6,403 nt of DNA from positions 1 through 6,403 of the forward strand of contig JADLHH010000590.1 in NCBI GenBank assembly GCA_020848855.1. The letters are read 5' to 3'. The notes beneath the pieces were generated by a model. It searched no databases, had not been told where the DNA came from, and saw only the letters and a program-made list of their open reading frames with translations. The DNA is from Anaerolineae bacterium (GTDB taxonomy: Bacteria > Chloroflexota > Anaerolineae > Aggregatilineales > Phototrophicaceae). The translations under genes and the position numbers were made by a program. This document shows, one piece after another, positions 1 to 4,669 of this stretch. Positions within the stretch are counted from its first letter, which is position 1. Every line of letters starts with the position of its first letter.

Positions 1-2023
1 GGATTTGACGCTGCAGGACATCATTCTTCAGGTACAGAAGCCGCCGTTCGACAAGCTCGGCGTCTTTCCGATCAACGACTCCATCGCCGAAAAAGAGCGC
101 CAAAAGCTGGCGCTCGACCTGAACAACATCGTCGCCGCGCCGTCGTTCCAGTCGTGGCTGAGCGGCGACCCAATGGACATCCAGAGCCTGCTGTACACGC
201 CGGAAGGGCGCGCGCGCGTGTCGATCTTCTACATTGCCCACCTGAGCGAAAGCGAGCGCCAGTTCATCACGACGCTGCTGCTCGAAAACACGCTCGGCTG
301 GATGCGCACGCTGAGCGGCACGACCAGCCTGCGCGCCCTGCTCTACATTGACGAGATGTACGGCTACTTCCCGCCCTACCCGCGCAACCCGCCGACCAAA
401 GAGCCGCTGCTGCGCCTGTTGAAGCAAGCCCGCGCCTTCGGCTTAGGCATGATTCTGGCGACCCAGAACCCCGGCGACCTCGACTACAAAGGCTTGAGCA
501 ACGCCGGGACGTGGCTGATCGGCAGGCTGCAAAGCGAGAACGACAAGCAGCGCGTCATGACCGGGCTGGAGTCGCTGGCGTCGGCGGACAGCAAGATGGA
601 CATCAAGGACGTGGGGCGGCTGATCGCAGACATCCCGCCGCGCGTGTTCCTGATGCACAACGTCCACGACCCGTCGGGTCCGGTGATGGTGCATACCCGC
701 TGGGCGATGAGCTACCTGCGTGGTCCGCTGACGCGCCAGCAGGTGCAAACGCTGATGACAGACCAGCGGGCGAAGCTGGCAGCCCGCCAGCCCGCGCCCG
801 TAAACGCAGCGACAAATGCAGTGGCGAGCGCGGGACCCGGCTTCGCCGCGCAGATGGCAGCCGCGCAGGGGAGTGGTGTCGGCGTCTATACGCCGCCGTC
901 GCTCCCGGAATTCCCGACCACGCCCGCCCCGCCGGTGACGCCTCCGGTGACGCTGCCAGATTACGACACCACGCCGAGTACGCCTGTCGTACAGACGAAC
1001 GGCGCGCCGCCGCCGGAGGGATTCACCAACCGCCAGCCGCCCGTACCGTCGAGCATCGCCCAGTATTTCGTGCCGACCGGCGTGAGCAGCCAGCAGGCGC
1101 TCGCCGACTGGTCATACAAAACGAGCGTCGCACTCAGCGCGCCGGGCGCAGCCACGCTGGCATATCGCCCGTTCCTGCTGGCGCAGGTCTCGGTGCGCTA
1201 CCAGGATCGCAAATCGCAGCTTTACAGCACCCGGCAGTATGCTTACCTCGTCTCGGACATCGACCTCGCCGGGATGGTGCGCTGGGAAGAAGCCGAAACC
1301 GCGCCGCTCGACATGCGCCGACTGTCCGGCGAGCCGTTCGACGCCGCGTTCTTCGGCGACCTGCCGCCCGGATTGACCGATTCCCGACGCCTGACGACGC
1401 TCAAGCGCGAAGTGGTGGACATCGTTTACACCACGAAGGGGCTGCAAGTCCCGTTCAATTCGACGCTCAACGTGTACGGCAGCCCCGACGGCAATTTCGC
1501 AGATTTCCGCTCGCAGCTTCAGCAGAGCGCCCGCGAGCAGCGTGACGCCGAAATGGACGCGCTGACGGCGAAGTACGAAACGCGGCTCGACCGGATTGAC
1601 GACCAGCAGCGCAAGAAAGCCCAGCGCCGCGACAACGAGCGCCGCGAGCTTGCCGACCTCAAGCGCGAGCAGTTGTTCACCACCGGTGAGGCGGTGCTCG
1701 GCTTGCTGAAGGGGCGCACCGCTTTCACGCTTTCGCGCATGAGCCGCAGCGCCTACTACAAGCAGCAGTCGAAGGGGCAGCTTGAGATGGCGGAGCTGGA
1801 AGTCCGGCAGCTTGAGGAAGACAAGGCGCAAGCCGTGCAGGAGTACGAAGCGAAAGTGCGCGCCATCAACGAGCGCTGGGCGCGAGTCGCCACCACCGTC
1901 GAGCAGTACCAGATCACGCCGTACAAGAAGGACATCAGCCTCGACCTGTTCGGCATCGGCTGGATTCCGTACTGGTACGTGTGGGTGAACAACCAGCCGC
2001 TGCTGCTGGCGGCGGTGCGGTAA
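1..2023 (+). CDS. HerA/FtsK-like (DUF87-type) P-loop ATPase with coiled-coil tail, 5'-truncated
   Basis: This is the C-terminal 673 codons of an ATPase whose start lies left of the window. The frame is open to the edge, and the first possible start (TTG at 5) falls inside the ATPase fold, so it is not the true start. Numbering from that TTG, a Walker B strand ends in D116-E117 (LLYIDEMYGY). A sensor-like strand follows (ILATQNPGDLD, 150-160), then LIGRLQSENDKQRV (171-184), typical of the region supplying an arginine finger in HerA-type hexameric ATPases. The Walker A loop must lie upstream. Residues 260-350 are Ala/Pro/Thr-rich and look disordered. Residues 350-490 form an unassigned domain. 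Residues 500-558 and 590-630 are strongly charged coiled-coil helices around a Gly/Ser/Arg turn (560-585), and the tail is aromatic (IGWIPYWYVW). HerA/FtsK relatives pump DNA or drive conjugation and defence complexes. The substrate here is unknown. The ATPase call is firm; the subfamily is inferred. A terminator follows 38 bases after the stop. Confidence 0.85.
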   Translation, partial: DLTLQDIILQVQKPPFDKLGVFPINDSIAEKERQKLALDLNNIVAAPSFQSWLSGDPMDIQSLLYTPEGRARVSIFYIAHLSESERQFITTLLLENTLGWMRTLSGTTSLRALLYIDEMYGYFPPYPRNPPTKEPLLRLLKQARAFGLGMILATQNPGDLDYKGLSNAGTWLIGRLQSENDKQRVMTGLESLASADSKMDIKDVGRLIADIPPRVFLMHNVHDPSGPVMVHTRWAMSYLRGPLTRQQVQTLMTDQRAKLAARQPAPVNAATNAVASAGPGFAAQMAAAQGSGVGVYTPPSLPEFPTTPAPPVTPPVTLPDYDTTPSTPVVQTNGAPPPEGFTNRQPPVPSSIAQYFVPTGVSSQQALADWSYKTSVALSAPGAATLAYRPFLLAQVSVRYQDRKSQLYSTRQYAYLVSDIDLAGMVRWEEAETAPLDMRRLSGEPFDAAFFGDLPPGLTDSRRLTTLKREVVDIVYTTKGLQVPFNSTLNVYGSPDGNFADFRSQLQQSAREQRDAEMDALTAKYETRLDRIDDQQRKKAQRRDNERRELADLKREQLFTTGEAVLGLLKGRTAFTLSRMSRSAYYKQQSKGQLEMAELEVRQLEEDKAQAVQEYEAKVRAINERWARVATTVEQYQITPYKKDISLDLFGIGWIPYWYVWVNNQPLLLAAVR

Positions 2024-2061
2024 CGCTTTACGGTACACCTCATCAACAGACGCGCTCACAG

Positions 2062-2088
2062 GGGCAGACTCGTGTGTCTGCCCTTTTT
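2062..2088 (+). terminator. Rho-independent terminator after the ATPase gene
   Basis: A perfect 8-bp stem, GGGCAGAC (2062-2069) paired with GTCTGCCC (2076-2083), encloses a 6-base loop and is followed directly by five T residues (2084-2088). G2061 could add a G-U pair. It lies 38 bases after the ATPase stop codon and points along the + strand, so it should end that transcript and separate it from the next gene. Confidence 0.88.
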
Positions 2089-2101
2089 GTCCCCCGCCGA
2101 A

Positions 2102-2127
2102 ATCCCAAGTTGGGATAAAATTGGGAT
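2102..2127 (+). promoter_or_regulatory. Palindromic operator-like site with an extra half-site and a -10-like hexamer
   Basis: ATCCCAA-G-TTGGGAT (2102-2116) is a perfect 7-bp inverted repeat around one central base. AAAA follows, then another TTGGGAT (2121-2127), placing two identical half-sites 11 bp apart on the same DNA face. TAAAAT (2116-2121), a one-mismatch match to the -10 consensus, lies across the spacer. No good -35 is visible at 16-18 bp. The site is 57 bases before the start of the propeller-like gene and just after the terminator, where a promoter is needed. A repressor or activator site overlapping that promoter is the simplest reading; the binding protein is not identifiable from this window. 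Confidence 0.45.
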
Positions 2128-2150
2128 ATCCGAATCATTCATCCAGATGC

Positions 2151-2183
2151 CCCGGCACACGCCGGGTATGGGATTCGCGTGCC
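2151..2183 (+). promoter_or_regulatory. Two mutually exclusive leader hairpins abutting the start codon
   Basis: CCCGGC (2151-2156) pairs perfectly with GCCGGG (2161-2166) around the tetraloop ACAC. Alternatively GGCACACG (2154-2161) pairs with CGCGTGCC (2176-2183) at 7 of 8 positions, ending immediately before the ATG at 2184. The helices share bases 2154-2161 and cannot form together. No T-run follows, so neither is a standard terminator. The only SD-like bases nearby (GGGA, 2170-2173) lie in the loop of the second helix. A role in translation of the downstream gene is inferred. Confidence 0.3.
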
Positions 2184-3086
2184 ATGCTGCGGCTGATCCT
2201 GCCGATCACGTTCTGCCTGTTTGCTGTGCTCACCGCGCTCGGCGGGGTGATCGCGCGCGAGTGGGGCTGGAACGAATACGCATCCGATGATTTGTACGTG
2301 GTCTATGCCCAGACGATCAACACCGTCCGGCGCTATTTCATCGTCAGCGAGGCGGGCGGGGACGCCGGGGCGCTGCTGACGTGGGAAAACGACTCGATCA
2401 TCGACGTGGACTGCTCGCCGAACGGGCGGCTGTTCGCCTTCTTCACCAGCGCGGCGCGGCTCTACGTCGTCGATGCGCAGGGGGTGGTTTACAATCAGGT
2501 CATCGACCCGGCATACGTGACCTTCAACCCCGGTCTCAACGTCGCCAACAACGGGACGGCGGCATTCTTCGAGCGCGGCGGCAGCGGCCTGCTGGTCAAT
2601 GCCGAAGGCGTCGTGCCGCTGGAGCCGCCGCAGGCGAACCGCGATTTCTGGAACGTCCAGATTTCGTCGGGCGACCTGATGATCTGGAACGGCTCGCTGC
2701 GCGACGGCACGCTGGTCTACACGCCATCATCCGGCGACGTGATCGCTGCTGTGCCGGGGACGGTGACGCAGGGTTGGCTGGCAAGCGAGCAAATCTTCGC
2801 CTTCACCTATCCGACGCAGGCGTCGAGCGGCACGTTCCTGATGGACCCCGGCAGGCAGACCATCTTTCACCTGACCGACCGGCGCTTCGCCGTGTCGTTT
2901 TCGCCGGACGGCAGGCAGGCGGCAGACTGGGTCGCCGCCGACACGCTGATCGCCTATTCGCAGGTGATCGTGTACGACCCACTGTCGCCGAACCCGCCGC
3001 TGAAGCAGGTGACCCACGAGCAGAATGTATCCTCGCTGCCGATCTGCTTTCTGGCGTTCCGCCCGGCGATGATGGGTGGGGGGTGA
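2184..3086 (+). CDS. Membrane-anchored or exported beta-propeller-like (PD40/TolB-type) protein
   Basis: This 300-residue protein has no family I can name with certainty. I chose the ATG at 2184 because the next residues (MLRLILPITFCLFAVLTALGG) form a good signal anchor or signal peptide. The only in-frame start further upstream, TTG at 2121, would add 21 polar residues and lies inside the operator-like repeat. The rest reads as short beta strands separated by Gly/Asp/Asn turns. Two stretches resemble PD40 blades: DCSPNGRLFAFFTSAARLYV (about 76-95) and SFSPDGRQAADWVAADTLIA (about 238-257). The final ICFLAFRP (287-294) could begin another blade. Such propellers usually sit outside the membrane and bind proteins or ligands; catalytic residues are not evident. 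There is no clear Shine-Dalgarno sequence. The stop follows a run of six G (3078-3083), so the C-terminus is sensitive to an indel there. That the gene is real is well supported; the fold is tentative. Confidence 0.72.
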   Translation: MLRLILPITFCLFAVLTALGGVIAREWGWNEYASDDLYVVYAQTINTVRRYFIVSEAGGDAGALLTWENDSIIDVDCSPNGRLFAFFTSAARLYVVDAQGVVYNQVIDPAYVTFNPGLNVANNGTAAFFERGGSGLLVNAEGVVPLEPPQANRDFWNVQISSGDLMIWNGSLRDGTLVYTPSSGDVIAAVPGTVTQGWLASEQIFAFTYPTQASSGTFLMDPGRQTIFHLTDRRFAVSFSPDGRQAADWVAADTLIAYSQVIVYDPLSPNPPLKQVTHEQNVSSLPICFLAFRPAMMGGG

Positions 3087-3094
3087 GGAACGCT

Positions 3095-3122
3095 TTTCCA
3101 ACCGCCTGCACGACTAAATAAT
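3095..3122 (+). promoter_or_regulatory. Weak candidate promoter for the secreted protein gene
   Basis: TTTCCA (3095-3100; 4 of 6 to the -35 consensus) and AATAAT (3117-3122; 5 of 6 to the -10 consensus) are 16 bp apart, in a locally AT-richer gap between the second and third genes. It would give a leader of about 70 bases. Matches of this quality occur by chance, and the third gene could instead be read through from the gene before it. Confidence 0.25.
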
Positions 3123-3189
3123 CGACGTGTATAGCTGTCCAACCGCAAATCTTCGTCGCTTCCTGGGCATAAGACACTCCGAATAGATG

Positions 3190-3196
3190 AGGAGGG
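3190..3196 (+). promoter_or_regulatory. Strong ribosome binding site fixing the start at 3201
   Basis: AGGAGGG lies four bases before the ATG at 3201, an almost complete Shine-Dalgarno sequence. It is the only strong one before any start in this window, and it implies high translation of the secreted protein. Confidence 0.85.
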
Positions 3197-3200
3197 AACC

Positions 3201-4541
3201 ATGACGACGAAACAAATCGCCCGGATTGGAATGGCTGGGCTGACCCTGCTCATTTTTACTGCCACTGCCTATGCCCAAACAAGGAGCGACGCAGATGGCG
3301 ACGGTGTCCTGAACCCTGTCGATAAGTGTCCGACGGTGCCGGGTCCGGCTTCAAACAACGGCTGTCCCCTTCCTGAAAACGGCGGCATCCCCGACCGTGA
3401 CAGCGACGGCGTGGCAGATTTTGTCGATCAATGCCCGGATCAAGCCGGGACGGGCTTCACCGAAGGCTGCCCGGTCGAACCTGCGCCCGATATGCCGCCG
3501 GTTGTTCAACCGCTTCAGCCGCAGGCGGTGATGGTCTGGGAGAGTCTGAGCGAGTGCATGGTCGGCGTGCCCCTGACCTCGACGACCGGCGTCAACGTCC
3601 GCGAACAGCCAACGACCAGTTCGGCGATCATCGGGCACCTTGCCCCCGGACCGCAGTTCGCGCCCTACTTCCGCAATTATGACGAGAACAACGCAGTTTG
3701 GTTCGGCGGCGCGCCCGCTAAAGATAGCTGGGGCTGGGTGGCGGGCAGCGTGATAATCGACAACGGGCAATGCGCCAGCCTGCCGATGCTCATCCACGTC
3801 GATGCGCCCGGCGCGACCAACGCGCTGATCCTGCCGCCGAATCTTGACCAGCCTGATCCGGGTGTCGATGATGCGACGCCAGTACCGCTGTCCGCCATCA
3901 ACTGGGACGCGCTGACCGACAGTCTCGTCGTGCCGGTCGAAGGCGGCGAGAATGACTCGTCCATGGAACGTACCGGTGGCGGGCGCAATCCTTATATGAT
4001 CGTGAAATTAAAGGAAGTCATTATCACGGGCGTTGGACCTACGGGCGGCGATCTCCCGCCCGAACCTGCCCCTCAGCCGACCGCCGCGCCCTCCCCCGCC
4101 CGACCGCTGCCGGTGCTGCTGGTCATCGCGGATATGTATGATTCGGATTGTGCGGCAATCGGCAGTGATCAATGCCTGCTGATGGCGCTCCGGCTTCCCG
4201 AATTTGGCGACCAGCCGGGACAATGCTCGGACGCTTCCGGCGAGCAGAAACGCCGTCTGTCCCGGCTGCTGGAGGCTGCCCTCAAGGGCAAGGTTTTCAA
4301 AAAAGTTGAGATTCACGGTACCGCACGCAGCGCCGAAACGACGCCGCAGGCGATGGTGACGATTGACGGCGACGGCAGCGTCGTGCCGGTGGAACAGAAC
4401 GAGGGCAGCGCGAACTGGAACTACGCCTGCGCCGTCGTCGGGTTCGCGCCCGACGGCGAATCAGAGGCGATGGGCGACGGCTCGGTGCGGTTCATAGTCG
4501 ATACCGTCGTGCTGCTGCCCGCTTTACCCGCCGTGCAGTAG
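3201..4541 (+). CDS. Secreted protein with two thrombospondin type-3 repeats, an SH3b domain and an unassigned C-terminal domain
   Basis: This 446-residue exported protein starts at an ATG with a strong Shine-Dalgarno sequence. A Sec signal peptide (lysine and arginine, then a hydrophobic core at 10-22) ends in AYA|Q, predicting cleavage after A25. Two calcium-binding thrombospondin type-3/OmpA-linker-like repeats follow: DADGDGVLNPVDKCP (30-44) and DRDSDGVADFVDQCP (65-79), each closed by a GCP motif (C55, C90). Residues 125-190 fit a bacterial SH3 (SH3b) domain, with GVNVREQP near its start and SWGWVAGSVI at its end; SH3b domains commonly bind peptidoglycan or peptides. Residues 255-285 faintly resemble the C-terminal strands of Hcp tube proteins. 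A proline-rich linker (286-304) leads to a C-terminal region (304-446) I do not recognise. The mature protein has ten cysteines in plausible pairs, suiting an oxidising location. A role at the cell wall or surface is inferred from the modules and from the PBP gene next door; no enzymatic motif is visible. Confidence 0.85.
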   Translation: MTTKQIARIGMAGLTLLIFTATAYAQTRSDADGDGVLNPVDKCPTVPGPASNNGCPLPENGGIPDRDSDGVADFVDQCPDQAGTGFTEGCPVEPAPDMPPVVQPLQPQAVMVWESLSECMVGVPLTSTTGVNVREQPTTSSAIIGHLAPGPQFAPYFRNYDENNAVWFGGAPAKDSWGWVAGSVIIDNGQCASLPMLIHVDAPGATNALILPPNLDQPDPGVDDATPVPLSAINWDALTDSLVVPVEGGENDSSMERTGGGRNPYMIVKLKEVIITGVGPTGGDLPPEPAPQPTAAPSPARPLPVLLVIADMYDSDCAAIGSDQCLLMALRLPEFGDQPGQCSDASGEQKRRLSRLLEAALKGKVFKKVEIHGTARSAETTPQAMVTIDGDGSVVPVEQNEGSANWNYACAVVGFAPDGESEAMGDGSVRFIVDTVVLLPALPAVQ

Positions 4542-4554
4542 GGGGGGAAACGAA

Positions 4555-4588
4555 GGGAACACAGCGTCAGGAATGGCGCTCCGTTCCC
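4555..4588 (+). terminator. Hairpin after the secreted protein gene, possible terminator without T-run
   Basis: GGGAAC (4555-4560) pairs with GTTCCC (4583-4588), and inside it AGCG (4563-4566) pairs with CGCT (4577-4580), with a 2x2 internal loop and a 10-base apical loop. The hairpin starts 13 bases after the stop at 4541. On the + strand CCTATCC follows and not a T-run, so it may be a weak terminator, a transcript-stabilising 3' hairpin, or neither. Confidence 0.4.
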
Positions 4589-4657
4589 CTATCCGGCGAC
4601 TGATGAGCGCAGGCAAACCGTAGCCAACCCGCTCCGCACCAAGCCGCGAACCTGCGC

Positions 4658-4663
4658 TAAAAT
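4658..4663 (+). promoter_or_regulatory. -10-like element placed for a leaderless transcript
   Basis: TAAAAT matches the -10 consensus at 5 of 6 positions and ends exactly six bases before the ATG at 4670, so transcription would begin at or next to the A of the start codon. No Shine-Dalgarno sequence and no clear -35 are present. The same hexamer occurs in the operator-like site at 2116-2121. Its TAA is also an in-frame stop, which blocks any longer N-terminus for the downstream gene. Confidence 0.45.
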
Positions 4664-4669
4664 CGGAAC

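Noticed and set aside
5..7. TTG as the true start of the ATPase
   Set aside because: The Walker A loop and first half of the ATPase core are missing, so the gene must begin outside the window.
932..953. Short 12-bp tandem repeat (CCGGTGACGC twice) in the ATPase gene
   Set aside because: It only encodes the PPVTPPVT part of the Pro/Thr-rich linker and is explained by that composition.
511..1545. Second + frame (344 codons) inside the ATPase gene
   Set aside because: Its Arg/Ala-rich translation is a frame shadow; the ATPase frame carries Walker B and continuous domain structure across the same bases.
1112..2059. Minus-strand open frame (315 codons) opposite the ATPase tail
   Set aside because: Its composition is typical of an antisense shadow, no domain is visible, and it runs into the terminator region of the real gene.
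2121..2183. Upstream TTG start for the propeller-like protein
   Set aside because: It would put 21 polar and basic residues before the hydrophobic anchor, has no Shine-Dalgarno sequence, and lies inside the operator-like repeat.
2381..3121. Alternative + frame (246 codons) overlapping the propeller-like gene
   Set aside because: Arg/Gly-rich shadow without a start signal; the chosen frame has a signal anchor and PD40-like blades.
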